NCBI GenBank assembly: GCA_033026295.1
Contig: CM065176.1
Span: 4,225,705-4,289,704, forward strand
Source of the DNA: Channa striata
Lineage: Eukaryota; Chordata; Actinopteri; Anabantiformes; Channidae
Direction: 5' to 3'
Length of the DNA: 64,000 nucleotides
Position numbers and translations under genes: made by a program. Each line of letters begins with the position of its first letter. The stretch's first letter is position 1. The notes below the pieces were generated by a model that was not told where the DNA came from, did no database searches, and saw nothing but the letters and a program-made list of their open reading frames with translations. Of the stretch, positions 15,001 to 27,000 are shown piece by piece.

Positions 15001-16161
15001 TGTTCACAAGCTGGACTGTAATTTGTGATTGCAGGCTGTGAAGTTTAAGACACAAGGTCAAACATAAACTGGCCCTGCCTGACTGATCATATGTCCATGC
15101 ATCCTTGCTGTAAAGTGACTTAATAATAATTTTTACAGCACATATCCAACAGCTGGCAGGAAACACAATGCAAAAGAAAAAGTCAGATGTGAGTTAACTT
15201 AGATACTGTACCTGGGAAAGAGAATTGCTTTGCCTGTGTGGGTGTATTGACAGTAGATGTGTTGATCTTTTCATAGTATGAGTTTTTAATGTGCATTTTG
15301 TGTTTGGGTTTTTCTGGTTCCTATCATCTGAAACTGTCTGAAGAAAATACTGGGGCACCTCTGAGACCATTTCATTCAATGTGCAGCCTAAAGTTCTGTG
15401 TGGTTCTTGTGTCTATGAGCATTACAGTGGAAGCAAATTAATGCGTGGTGTACGTCAGTGATAGTGTCGACAGTAACCTCTCAGCAAAGTTTTTGTTGTC
15501 ATCATGTGGGGGCAGAGTTGGTTTAAATCGTTAGAATTACAAACAAGCTCATCTGTCTCCAAATTTTAACCTTCAACTTGTTCCTATTTGGACTACTGAT
15601 AGATTTTTCCATGTGATGGCTCAAACATTTTCTCGTTCTGTTTAATTAATCTTATATATGTGTTCATCGAAGTATTTCAATAAGGAGAGACCGATGAGAA
15701 CATTTATTGAGTGACTGCAGAATAGAATCTGTCAGTTGTGTGCAGCTTTAAAACATACAGGCCTGTGAAAGAATGTCCCAAGATTCAGGATGCAACACAT
15801 CATAAAAAATACAGGTTAGACATTTTAAACTACAAATCAAACAATTTTTCAGTTTGGGCCAAAAAAAGGGGTGAGGGGTAAATAGCTTTGCATTTATGAA
15901 TTACACTTACAAGAAGCAAGGAAGAACGTTTGTCTTTAACAAAAAGTAAAATCTTAGAATAAACAAACTGGCCTGTTATTTCTAACATTGCTTTCTCACT
16001 CTCTCTCGCTTCAGGGTGGCTCCATTCAGAACACGGAGTCTCAGCGTTGTCTGGAGCTGGTGGAGAGCAAACAGGCAGAGTTTGGTTTCCAGCTGGCCAT
16101 TCAGGACTGCACCAATCAGAAATGGACCATCACTAACATACTGACTGTCCTGCCTCAGTGA
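3064..16161 (+). CDS. galnt18: Polypeptide N-acetylgalactosaminyltransferase, C-terminal part, probably GALNT18 (partial)
   Basis: Seen: two coding exons, 3064-3231 (56 codons, donor GTAAAT) and 16015-16161 (48 codons including Leu-Pro-Gln and TGA), both phase 0, separated by a 12.8 kb intron. Together they give the last 104 residues. They read as the end of a ricin-type lectin domain: KCLVDVNSRPRLLECSYA, then KLTWMFTQ, then RCLEL and a final QKWTI of the QxW type. Known: GALNTs are Golgi type II membrane enzymes that start mucin-type O-glycosylation by moving GalNAc from UDP-GalNAc to Ser/Thr; the lectin domain steers substrate choice. The catalytic domain lies left of the window. Inference: the sequence fits the GALNT8/9/17/18 group. 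GALNT18 is preferred because PTH and BTBD10, present downstream, share human 11p15 with it. The paralogue is unproven; galnt17 or galnt9 are the alternatives. Confidence 0.72.
6160..6530 (+). repeat. Polypurine (GA-rich) tracts
   Basis: Two long runs of almost pure A/G on the + strand (about 6160-6380 and 6470-6530), rich in GAGA and GAAAG. The open frames across them are compositional artefacts. Such tracts can form triplex DNA, but nothing here shows a function. Confidence 0.7.
6669..6835 (+). repeat. Interspersed repeat, transposon-like, family unresolved
   Basis: The stretch around 6675-6830 (TATTGGAACAGTGAGGCC and following) resembles a non-autonomous element common in teleost genomes. 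A second, more diverged copy of its middle (the CATTTGGGTTT block) lies at about 19290-19345 in the same orientation. No terminal repeats or target duplication could be placed. Confidence 0.5.
9425..9675. repeat. Degenerate CTGACTGG-like run and (TG)n microsatellite
   Basis: From about 9425 to 9540 the sequence is a decayed tandem of CTGGCTG/ACTGACTG-like units, and 9653-9675 is a TG run. The overlapping open frames on both strands come from this low-complexity sequence. Confidence 0.6.
10556..10585. other. Perfect 12-bp inverted repeat with 6-nt loop
   Basis: CTCCTGTTGTCT at 10556-10567 pairs perfectly with AGACAACAGGAG at 10574-10585 around AGTGCC. The stem is too short for a normal pre-miRNA and extends only weakly outside. 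It lies in the intron. Confidence 0.6.
13990..14310 (+). repeat. Diverged interspersed repeat, copy A
   Basis: This segment aligns with 17455-17730 in the same orientation. Shared blocks include GGGTCAGC, CTGAGCAGTC, ACACTGTGTGCAGAGG and the closing GTGGCTGATTGG. The copies differ by many substitutions and small indels, so they are old. No coding capacity seen. Confidence 0.55.
14318..14500 (+). mobile_element. L2-type LINE 3'-UTR fragment
   Basis: The CTAGTCGAGGTGGATGG...CACCCTGAGCCTCC block and the later AAAAGGGAATTTTTGTCTCTCC block match the 3' region of the L2 elements at 40859, 46858 and 50281. It is more decayed than those and lacks the terminal TTTATTTATATAGCGCC-type end. Confidence 0.5.
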
Positions 16162-16650
16162 ACACAGTGACACGCCTTTGTTGTGACGGACTGACTGGCT
16201 AGAATCCTCCAATGCAAGACACCTCCAACGCTTCAGACCAACAAAGCATACTGGCCCAGATCTGAGATCAACCTGGTACACCTAAAAAGTCTTAGAGTCC
16301 AGTTAAAAAAGGACTCATATGCTGATCCAACAACAAGATCCTGTAAGTTTCCAAAAATAACAGACCTTTCATATAAAGCGGATCTGCACAGGACAAGATG
16401 TGTTCCAATCCGACATGGATGATCAGTGACCTAATAACCATTTAATATTAATGACTTGAGAGAAGAAACTCACAGGGCCCTTAAAACTCTGCATTTGAAA
16501 TGAGAACTATTGTCACTTTTTGCAGTAGAGAGGCTCATGTTATATATTTTGGGTCCATGTCCGCACTTTAAGATCCTCCAGTCTCACGGCACAATCACCA
16601 TAACAAAGTGAGTGAGTGTGGTTTCAATGCAGAGTGAGAAATGGAGAGTG

Positions 16651-16656
16651 AATAAA
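16651..16656 (+). terminator. Candidate poly(A) signal of the GalNAc-transferase gene
   Basis: AATAAA about 490 nt after the stop codon at 16161. It is the first canonical signal I found downstream, giving a short 3'-UTR. Use of a more distal site cannot be excluded. Confidence 0.45.
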
Positions 16657-17454
16657 GGCACACAACCACAACCAGAAAAGTCAAACATTTTCAAAATGGT
16701 GAAAATAATAACTTTTGAGTTATTACTGTTACACACTATTTGACCCAGTGAGTGTAGGCAGGGCAGAGGCTGTCGAGTTCCTCAGTATCACCAAAAAGTC
16801 AGAGAGTGTAATTGAGAGTAACCACAGATTGATTCGAAATGCCACTGAGATAGAAACTTTGTCCCTCAGAAAGTTTGGAGTGTGATTTGTAATTAATAGG
16901 AGGAGAGGCAGAGCCGTCCATCAGGTTGGACAGAGCAGGACATTTAGCTGGAAGATTTCAGACTTCCTGCTTCACCTATAAACCAACATCTAATACAACA
17001 GCTCTGTGTCATGCTGCAGAACTATATCCAAACAACTTGCGTGACAGAGTAAAAATGATGTGGGAACAGTTGGCATTGGAAAATGTAATGCAGACCTCAA
17101 AATTTGGTCTGATGCCTTTTATCAAGTCATACACCCAGGGCTGGTGCATATCCCTCCAGTAGACCTCCACTTAGGATATTATAGATTGTCCAGCAAACTC
17201 TATAGATCTTAATGGGTGTTTAAAGAGGCTAAATTACGCATATTTGTAGTTATTTGCATGAAATAGTTTTTGATGCCAAATTGCATAAACTGCTTACTTT
17301 TCTTTAAATGGGCCTTTATGCAGCTTCTTGTATACAACTGTGTATTCAAGTGGTTGAGTTAAAGCGCTTTATAAATAAGCTTGAAACATTTTATTTTAGT
17401 TTGTTTTCTTCAATGCCCCAACCTAGCTGAGGTCTGTTCTGATAGCAGCATATA

Positions 17455-17730
17455 AATACACCAATCATCAACATTAAGATTTATAGTCATAGAGGTCAAG
17501 GGTCAGCCTGGTCACTGAGCAGTCTGCAGCTGCACAGCTCTATACACACCAACATGTGATACACTGTGTGCAGAGGTGATAGAACTACACAAACTCATTA
17601 TTATTTTTTAAGGGTTAATCGTTACTCTTGATTTTAACCACATTTGTTAATTCATAATATATTTTTATTAAAAACATTTTATTAAAACCACCAGGTGGTG
17701 TGGCTGATTGGTGTACTGTACTGTATATAT
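17455..17730 (+). repeat. Diverged interspersed repeat, copy B
   Basis: Partner of the segment at 13990-14310, same orientation, sharing GGGTCAGCCTGGTCA-like, CTGAGCAGTC and ACACTGTGTGCAGAGG blocks. It ends in a near-palindromic ACCACCAGGTGGT. Confidence 0.55.
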
Positions 17731-19431
17731 GTAGTACAGAAAAACTTCACTATTAACATATTGTCTATTACTACTGAATATCTCTATAATTAGGGTGGTA
17801 AACACTTCAGGTGTGTGTATCAGCGTCAACAACAGAATTGCATAAGGTGAATTACTTACATGGTGGAAAATAATTTCAAGGAATCGTGAAAAATAATTTT
17901 GTTAAAATCATTGTTACCTCCCTGTACAATGTGCAGAAAGTTTTTTAAGTTTTACTGCAAATACTAATAATTGAACTTCATTTAGACAAATGTAAAGCTG
18001 TAAAGCTTCTAATATGTAAAGCTCAGCTTTACATATTTAAAAAATGTATAAGCACTGTAACATATATTTATAACAAAATAAAGTTTATTATGAGAGTCCT
18101 ATAATAGGAAATATGACATGTAATATTCATAGTAATCATACTTGCACACATAGACAGGAACCTGAATATAAGATGGAAGTGTCTGCATTCAGCAGCAGGT
18201 GTTTCTCTCCTTACTTTGATTTTATTGGACAAAAGGTGACAGGAAGACTACTGTAAAATGTAAATTCAGTGGAGGCAGAGGCAAGACTCTTTTCACTGAG
18301 AAAAACAAACCTCCTGGTAACGCTCCTGGAGACACACCCCAAACAAAGATGGGCCCTCTGTGGCCGTGGAGGACGACTGTAGCCCTTTAGTGGTTCAACA
18401 ACTAAAACTGGATTTTAATCATCAACAGCAGCTACAAAACCAGCAAAGAACTACTGAAAATTGTGGCTGTGATGGATGAAATGTCGTTTATACTATTGAC
18501 CCATCTTCCAGAATCCAACCCCTTTGAAAACTATAAATGTATTAATAAAAAAAAGAGTAATGAGTAATATGTTACAAGACCAACACTGATGACAATGTAT
18601 TATTAAATGAATTGAATTTGATTAATTGTATAATAAAATACAACAAATATGAAGCAATGATAGTAGTGAAAGAGAAAGAATAGTATAAACATCCGTTAGA
18701 TTTTAAGAAATACTGTATTTTGGCAATTTATACCAAGTTACCAAACATGAGGTTTTGTGATTCCTTATAACAATTAATTCTTTTTCCACCATGTGAGGGA
18801 TTCCTTCATGTGAGGCTACACGGATACACACACGTCTCTGGTGTGTCAGTAAATGTAGACGCAAGGTTTTTGTGGCCTGTTGTGGACATGCAGAGCCAGC
18901 AGAGGTCTGTTTATGGATGTTTGTAGGTACTGTCAGAAACATTCGGGAAAGATCCAAAGAAAGGATCTGAAAGCCTCTGGAAAGTTCTACTGATTTTGCT
19001 CGCATGTGATTTCTTCTACATATGTTCACTTCCCGTTTTAGAAGCTTATTGTTGTTTAATATAGACACCTGTCATCCCAACACTACATTTTTGGTAGCAG
19101 TGGCCTTGAAAACATCCCTTCTGTTCATATATATTTAGTATCACATTGACAGAGATCTGAGGAAGGATTTCCTCAGCTATGCTCTTCCCATGTTGATCTA
19201 AAGATGAAATTATGCCAATAATAAGCCTACAGCAAACCTCGTATACAGTCTCCTCCAAAACAGCGGGGCTAATTTACTTGTATTGGGTTTGCACTGAAGA
19301 CATTTGGGTTTAATATCAAAAGATAGATGAAAGTGTATGATATTTCCACCTATATATGTTAAAAAGCATAGAAGAAGTATTGAAACATCAGTTTTTAAGT
19401 AAAATTTAGTATTTAGACAATAAATTGTTGG

Positions 19432-19735
19432 TAACTTGTCCAGTGTGTACTCTGCCCCTAAGCCAGCTGAGATAGGTTCCACCCCCACCCCTCACACACA
19501 CACACACCTAAACAGGATACACTGGGTATTTAAATGAGTTAGTTATACAAAAGGTATTTACCTTTTGTATCATTAACTCATTTAAATCTGCACTTACTTA
19601 ATGCTTTTCTACCCTACTGGTACTCAAAATGCTTTACAGCTGCTTCTTAATTACACATACACACGCACATAATGGCAGCTTCCCAGCAAGGCGCTGGCCT
19701 GACCCACCAGGTGCAAATTAGGGTCACTTTACAAT
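19432..19735 (+). repeat. Fragments of common teleost SINE/LINE tails flanking a palindrome
   Basis: 19432-19490 (CCAGTGTGTACTCTGCCCCT... GATAGGTTCCACCCCC) and 19588-19735 (CTGCACTTACTTAATGCTTTTCTACC, then CAGCAAGGCGCTGGCCTGACCC) match pieces of repeats found elsewhere here, at 57828-57889, 53925-54010 and 40746-40855. The palindrome at 19529-19586 sits between them. Confidence 0.5.
19529..19586. repeat. Near-perfect 28-bp palindrome with 2-nt loop
   Basis: Left arm 19529-19556 and right arm 19559-19586 are reverse complements at 26 of 28 positions, separated by TT. The arms begin and end TTTAAATGAG / CTCATTTAAA. The structure would form a tight hairpin or cruciform. It may be a tiny palindromic MITE or a recombination product. 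Confidence 0.75.
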
Positions 19736-22700
19736 ATGGACAGAAGAAACTGGGAACTATACTAATCTCTCTCCTGAGCCCCAGCTGTCCCATATTCTAT
19801 GTTGTTTAAAATATTTAGGTGTGAATACCATCAAATAAAAGTAGCATTTTGAAATTTCTTCTGATATCATCTTTTGAATTAGCAATGCCATCAAATAACT
19901 TTTGAGGAGACTGTATTTAAATGCCATCCAAAGCTGTGGTAATCCTCCTAAAATAGGTACAATAAAACTTATGTACCAGATGTACACTTATCAGAGTCCG
20001 ATCATGTCCACACAGTCTTTAAACTAATTTAAAATGCCTTGGAAAGTGCTCCTGTTGTAATGTAGATACCCAAAGCGGATCCCATCCATAAAGTCAACAT
20101 AAAGAAATGCAGCACAAGTGTAGAGAGCACAGCTAGTTTGTCAGTTAAAGTCCACTGTGCCCCCTCACCCTGTGCTGCACTGGCTGTAATGAGCCTTTTG
20201 TTTGACCTACTCACCTCATCATTATCGACCGAGACTCACTACATAGTGTAACAATGCAGGCAAAGCACCATCTGTTGTGCCTTGTTCACCTCTACGTGTG
20301 CCAATGAGTTCCCCACATTATGATGGACAAAGTAAATTAGAATATACAGTACATGTATTTCCCAGTAACCCAGATACTGTTTGTCAGTCATCCATTACAC
20401 GCAAAGTAAAAGGTAAATCCAAGTTATTTCAAGCTTGTATAATTTTATTGCTGCACAAAGCAAGTCAGTCATCAAGAACTATTATTAAAAAATACCATAA
20501 TGAGACTGACATGTGTTGTGTAAGTGAGAACTGTAAGTGCAAATAGTAACCAAACTGTCTTTGTAGTATCATCTCAAAATGCTTTGTTGGAACTTTTGGT
20601 TGTATTTCAACCTGTGACTTTATGAGATGTTCAGGACAGCACCAGTTTGGGAGCAGACCCCCCATCAACACTTTTATGAATCCTCCATCCTCCATCTCAT
20701 TTCAGGGGGACAAGCAGGCCACTAGCCTTCAGTTCACGTCATTCTTCGGAGGCAGCCACTGAAATTGGACCCACCTTGTCATAAAACTGTCCACCTGCAC
20801 AACTGCAATAAGGTCAAGGTCCTTCTGTATGGTGGACACTCTGGAAAATATGTCCGTACAGCTCACCCCTACTAAACTGTACAGGATCAATGTTCGGAAT
20901 CTGATGATGAGGAACAGAAATAGGACAGATGGATTTTATTGGACAGTGAATGAGCATCCAAGAAAGGAGTTCTCCTTTAAAATTCTGCTGCTGTGTGAAA
21001 AGTAGTGAAACCAGTAAACACACTGACTGAAGTGTGTGTGTGTGTGAGTGTGCATCTGTGCGTGTGTACCCTTTTTTTTCAGCAAAAACTTTTATTCTCA
21101 ATCATGGATATCCACCTAAATTGCTATTCCAGTGCAGTCTTTTTTTTTCTTAATTCCCAGTAAATTTCAGTGGTCACAAAATGGATCATTCCATACCAAC
21201 AAATCTGAACTAACAAAAATATTGTGGTGTTTACCTGGTCTTAATAAATTCGGATGTTGGGCATTTGTGCACAGTTAGAAAATAAGATTGTTATTGTTCC
21301 ATTAGAGAGCCACAAAACAAAAATTATAATTTCTTTGTATGTTAATAATTTATTTACAAAATATATTTTAAAAACTAATTTATTAATCTTAAATTACGTA
21401 ATTACGTTTATAATACGTAATTGGTATGCTTGAAATTCTCTGAAAAGAAAATCTGAAAAGTCTCCCAGTCATTAAAAATCCAAGTCTGTGCAATCTGAAT
21501 TAGTAATTCAACATAAAACCAAAATCTTTATTGTGTATTGAAATGTTTTTTTTCTTCAGTCACACCCACTGAGGGAACAATGTCAGTGATGAAGCAGTGG
21601 TCACTTGTGGAGGCCTGGAACTGTTAGTCTACTATCAGCTACTATGTAGCATCTATTACCAAATCCTCTGTTATCTCCTTCTTTTTGTGACTCAGGTTTG
21701 TAGATCCTGAAATTTTCAAAGTATCTCAGTTTTTGGGAAGCAGCTAACATAACAAGTCATGAAAATTTCCTATTTTATTAATGTATTTAAACTGGATATT
21801 TATACCAACAATAAAAAGTGAAAATAGCAAATCTTCCATTCTTGTGTGACAATATTTTATCAGTCCCTGTCAACGTCTTTGACACATTGTCGGCTCGTTC
21901 ATAGTACATTAGCAGCTGGTATACAGACATGCAGTATATTGTGGAATAGTGGGAAGCCTGCTGTACCACATACTGTACAATGTGTGGTAATCTAGCAACA
22001 TCCAGCACAATAATCCATTACAATAATAACAGCAAGCACTGCATTTGCCGATGTAACTTACAAAACCAAGGCATAAAGTCCACTCCAGGAGGAGAAAACA
22101 CAGGACTTTGACACCTGAGACTCCAGTTTACTTCCCACTTCAAGTTAGTTAGTTACTGTATCTTTATGTTGTTACTTTTGTGCCTAAATCTAGCAAAGTA
22201 GTTGCACAGTTAATACTGTAACCATGACAAGAAACCTCAGGGTAGCACATTAGAACCACCTACTGGCAGGTAGAGTGTTAACCTACGAAGCCATATTAAT
22301 GGACTCCTGAGAATAGATAACAGCTATTGAATAGGCATCATATGAATCGAGTGATCGGTTCTTAATTATAAGTAAATCTACTGTGTTTAAAAAACAAGTA
22401 AACTGTGATGCTGAATTATTTGTTGTGGTGTAATATTTCTATAACTGAAATGTTTACAGGATTATTTTGTTGATTATAAAAACAAAAAATTTGTAGTATT
22501 ACCCCTGTTTTATGTTAATTGCTAACTATTACCCCAATAATACCCTGTTATTGCTAAACTATAAAGTAAACTTTTGTAAACTGAGGTGGTAACCCGTTTG
22601 GTACAGCAAGTGAAGAAAGGAAATAATTTCCATGGCTCCTAATTAATCCAAGTCTCATTCAGCAAGAGCATCTACCACATTTTGTCCCAGCTTCAAACAT

Positions 22701-23338
22701 GCAGCTTGCTAAACAGGAGCACAGGCATTTTCCTGAGGGTCTTTGCTGAACTTGGAGTGTGGCATCATGAAACATGTATGAGATGGCACTCTCTGAGCTC
22801 TGCTGACATCAATCCCAGTGACGCTGCTGTTTACTCTCCCACAGTCTCATAAAAGACGCCATCTGCATGCAAGCACACACACATTTCACAATTTATGGAA
22901 CTTAAAACCAAACCTGGGCTCAACTGTGGCGTCTTGACTCCAATCATGTGTCAGTTGACTTCATACTTGATGTGACATGTCTGCAGGTCCTTTACAACCT
23001 TGCCAGTGTCCTCTTTTACAAAACAAGCGTATTTGTTATGACCACGGGTAACGTTTTGAGAATTTCTAACAGCCCTAGTTATTATAACGAGCAGTAGCCA
23101 CAATACTATGTTTAAATCCAATGAGGTTTTTTTTTTCCATAACCATTGTACAACAATGACAATACATTTATTCTGTAAACAACCACATGGACCCAACCAA
23201 AACCTTCTGATGGATCTAACGGTAGAGATACACTCAACAGTGTACAAAAGCCACTCAAAAAGTGGCACCTAAACACACCACACAGACTATAGCCAACAGC
23301 CAGCTAGTACACACACCTACATGACATAACTCTCCAGA

Positions 23339-23352
23339 CCAGCAGGTGGCAG
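23339..23352 (+). promoter_or_regulatory. CTCF-like core motif
   Basis: CCAGCAGGTGGCAG fits the degenerate CTCF core CCASYAGRKGGCRS at every position. Binding is inferred only. Confidence 0.4.
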
Positions 23353-24075
23353 TAGCCTGTGTTTTTCATACAGGGAAAGCAGAACAACTAGGTCACGGGA
23401 TTACAGCCACTGTCACTAACCACAGACGGCCATGCCGTTGTTCCTGCAGCGGAGGACTCAGATTAGATGAAGATGAAAAATGACTGTGTACTTCAACGTG
23501 AAGAACTACCTCTGCCAACAATGGGGAAAATACTACAACAACTGCAAAAGATGCTCACCGACAGCCCAGCCAATGTTGACTGACAGGTTTAAACTTCTCT
23601 GTCCATACACATAAACGCCTACGCACAGAAGGGAATTATGGGTAAACATACATGCACGCCTCCCAAATCTCAGCAACGCGTTCTGTGGAGATGTGCATTA
23701 AACAATATGATTGGTTACAATTTCGAGAGTCTGAATCGAAATAGGATAGGAATAGAATCAGAAAAAAACGGAAAAGTAGAATAAAAAAGTTAACTGTTTA
23801 TACCTGTCTAGATGTTCACATTGATTTTAAATAATATTTACACATGTTGTTTAATATTGTACCGCTGTTTCAGTCAGTCTTTAATGTATTCATTTTGTTA
23901 CCGCTGTGTTTTAAGATGTGTATTTCAACTTATGACTTTTTGTTTCCAAAAAGGAAAATAAGAAAAGTCTGGGTTTGGTAGTTAATAAAACTGTTGTTCA
24001 CTATGTCTATGAAATACTTCACATCCTCAAATGAGCAGTGAATTTTCAACTAATTGAGGTCTGTTAAATGAGATA

Positions 24076-24089
24076 CTGCCCTCTTGTGG
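24076..24089 (-). promoter_or_regulatory. CTCF-like core motif, opposite strand
   Basis: On the - strand this reads CCACAAGAGGGCAG, one mismatch from the CTCF core and close to the frequent vertebrate form. With the + strand motif at 23339 it makes a convergent pair about 740 bp apart. Confidence 0.4.
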
Positions 24090-27000
24090 ACACCTACATC
24101 TGCCATGCAGTATAAAAGAAACTCGTGTGAATGTATCCGATGTAGGTCCACGTTGACGTTTACGTGTATTGAGGGAGAAGTATAAATCAGCCTTGTGTTG
24201 TTTACATGCCTCAGTGTAACCTTGATGTTACACAGTCAAAACTATGTGTTTATGATTGTTTCCATATTGATAGAGATTCGTGACTGCAGCCAGCATTAGG
24301 GCACTATTTCGTCAGATCTTCCTATGGATCATATACAAAACTGTATTTGAAGTTTTCTTGATCTTTCAGATCTCGCTATGACGTCCACAGTTATTTTGTT
24401 ATCTGCAACTGGTAATGATAAGACAGATGCAGTTGTAGGCAGTTAACCTACTGTAGCTTCATTTTTGGAACCTGTGGCTGTTTATTGGTTGAAAAGTGAG
24501 AGACGTTCAGAGCTATGGGGCTGGTAAACAAATGCTCAGGTCAAAAATGCGTGAAATAGAACAGAACGCAGTTTATATTTGTCAACTTGCTGAGGTGGTT
24601 ATTTCTTCACAAAGCATAAATCAAATACGTATGTGGTTTGCACTTGACTATGTAGGAATATGTAGGCCTCTGCAGCCTCACAACCTCTTGGAATCCATTA
24701 ATTATCACCTCCAGGCAACATCCTACTCTCTCGTTAGCCCACTGATAAGCTGGCTGAATTCTCTCTTTTCTCTGTCATTATTCCTCCCTCTTCCTCTCAC
24801 TCCTCCTCACTCAAATGTCTTCCTTCCCACTCTTTAATTCACTTTCCTCCACTGCCTCCCACTCTTTTAATAGATACCATTATGGAGGGGCTCTGTCTTC
24901 ACTAAAGAGGAATCCATCCTTTAACACAGTGACTTGTTAAAAGGATTACAGTGATGCATAAGCTTGTCTCAAAACAGCTTTACGCTTTGTCTGTGTAAGC
25001 ATGTCCATGGATGACTTGTAATATAGAATAAAAAAAACCAAGCATCTATACTGTTTAAAGGAGTTACCATGAGCACCTCATAAACAAATCTCAGAGCCTC
25101 TCATTAACATCAAAGCTTTTATAAACCAAACACATCCAATGAGCATATGGAGTGAACAGTGGAGTGATTTAGGCCAGCGAGGCACTCTGGGGCCTTGGAA
25201 GGGGCAGTAACAATGCAGCATCAACCTTTGTTCACGCCACTTTGGCTCACGCTTCTGCTGAGTAACTGCTGGCACTTAATTGAAGGGTGCACTTCGTTAA
25301 CACCGTTGCCAGGTGACCACAGAGGCATAATTGAAGGGCACTGTTTCATTAGATTGGACCCTGTCCATCAATCAGATTATTAGTGTGAGCTTGGCTTTTT
25401 TCTATTCTTTGTTGCTTTCTTTGTTGGCACTGGAAGATGGAGGGTGTGGGAGGAGGAGGAAAAAGCAATGGACTGGAAAAGTAGTAGAAGTATTAGAAGA
25501 TAAGAGGAAATGTAACAGAGTGAAGGATCCAAGGGGCCACGCAAGCTTCCTTCCCACCCCTGGTATGAAAAGGAAGTCCTTGGGGATTTGATTATCAGAT
25601 TAAACAGCAAATGCTGCATCAGCAATACTTCAGCATGGAAATGAAAGCTCTCCTGGCAGAGGGGGAAAAATCTCCTGTTTCTAATTGGATAAAGCCTTTG
25701 TTCAGCAAGCAGACAATCAGAGCTCTAACTCACAATAGAATGACTTTGAATTCTTCTATGCCATTCAATTTCACAAATAGCATTCTCATTTTTTTGGATA
25801 AGTCCCTTTGGGCTATATGTAGGAAATGCAAAAATACATCGTATTAACATTTTTTCTTCTAATTTTGTATGTAGAGAAGTTGCTGTGTGAAATTTAAAGT
25901 ATGGCAATTAGGCAAACATAACTGAGTCCTCAGGCAGTTGTGGAATGGACTTGTAAGTGGATTACTAAACAAGATGAGATAATAAAATTTGAAAATGAAG
26001 ACTTTTACTTTGTTAATATAGTGGAAACTTGGGAAGGATAATTTGGCATTACCATAAACCCTGTAACTGGGTCAATGGTAATTAGCCTAATGAGTGGAAA
26101 AACTGCATTATGCACTGAATGCCTGTGTTAAGGTGTGCAGACTTGACGAATTCATTATGAAACATTCAGAATTCTTTCTGTTCACCATGACAGCTGCCTG
26201 GGAAAAAAAATAGAAGAAATAAAAAAAGCCTCACCACCATGCTGTGAAAGCTCTCTCGAGTCTGTCACTGTTCCTGACTCCTGAAGACGTCTCATCAGCA
26301 CAAAACCGGTGAGAAAACCTGAAAAACACAGCCTGAGGTGGTCGAAGGAGTCATCACAGAGGACTCTCGTATTTGTGCACAGGTGAACGGCTCTAAAAAG
26401 GTCAGCAAAGGTGTGGGACTGATGAAAGCTCTGTCAAATGCCAGTGGGAGGAGTGGGCTCGATGAAGCATGTGTCAGAAGACACCATGCAGACTGAGGAA
26501 AAAAGGCCCTTCGCTCTGCTGCTGCTTCTGCTGTTACTGCCGAGTGTGAGACGCCCGCGCTTTTGTCTTTCAAACACGACTCTTTCTCCTTCGTGCAGGG
26601 AACTCTTGCTCACAGAAAATACCCCGTTGTTGGGACATTTAAGACATCTGTCAAACTGGGAGGCAGGGTCTTGTGCACACATTCATGTAGGTGCTGATGC
26701 ACCAAGCCACTTTAAGGCAGCCCTGCTGGTGAAGTGCTGAGCAGTGTTTCTGGCAAACAGCTTATGAGGCTTCTCCATGCCCAGAAAGCTTAGAAGTTAT
26801 TAGTGTTGTAACAACCCTGGCAGGTTCCCGCTGACTCCCCTGCCAACTCTGAGATGCCTGTTGGTTAGTGGACTGTGCTGTTACAGGAGAAGCTTGAGGC
26901 CTTTTTTAAGTGGACTTAATGCCAATTTTTTTAAAGTTGTTTTTGAGATATTAGCTAGGACGCAGTGACCAATGGCTTGAAATAAGGCCAGCGTGTCCCT

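Larger units (their letters stand above)
3232..16014 (+). other. Last intron (12.8 kb) of the GalNAc-transferase gene
   Basis: Bounded by donor GTAAAT at 3232 and a CT-rich acceptor ending TTCAG at 16014. It holds purine-rich tracts, a TG repeat, a small hairpin and diverged interspersed repeats, listed separately. No further exon in frame with its neighbours was found; both flanking exons are phase 0 and join cleanly. Confidence 0.7.

Noticed and set aside
20029..20214. Minus-strand 61-residue hydrophobic frame
   Set aside because: Short, no splice sites, no repeat of any known motif; probably chance.
26295..26740. Overlapping frames on both strands with a Leu-rich run
   Set aside because: The Leu run comes from a short CTG-rich simple sequence, and frames on both strands are equally open.
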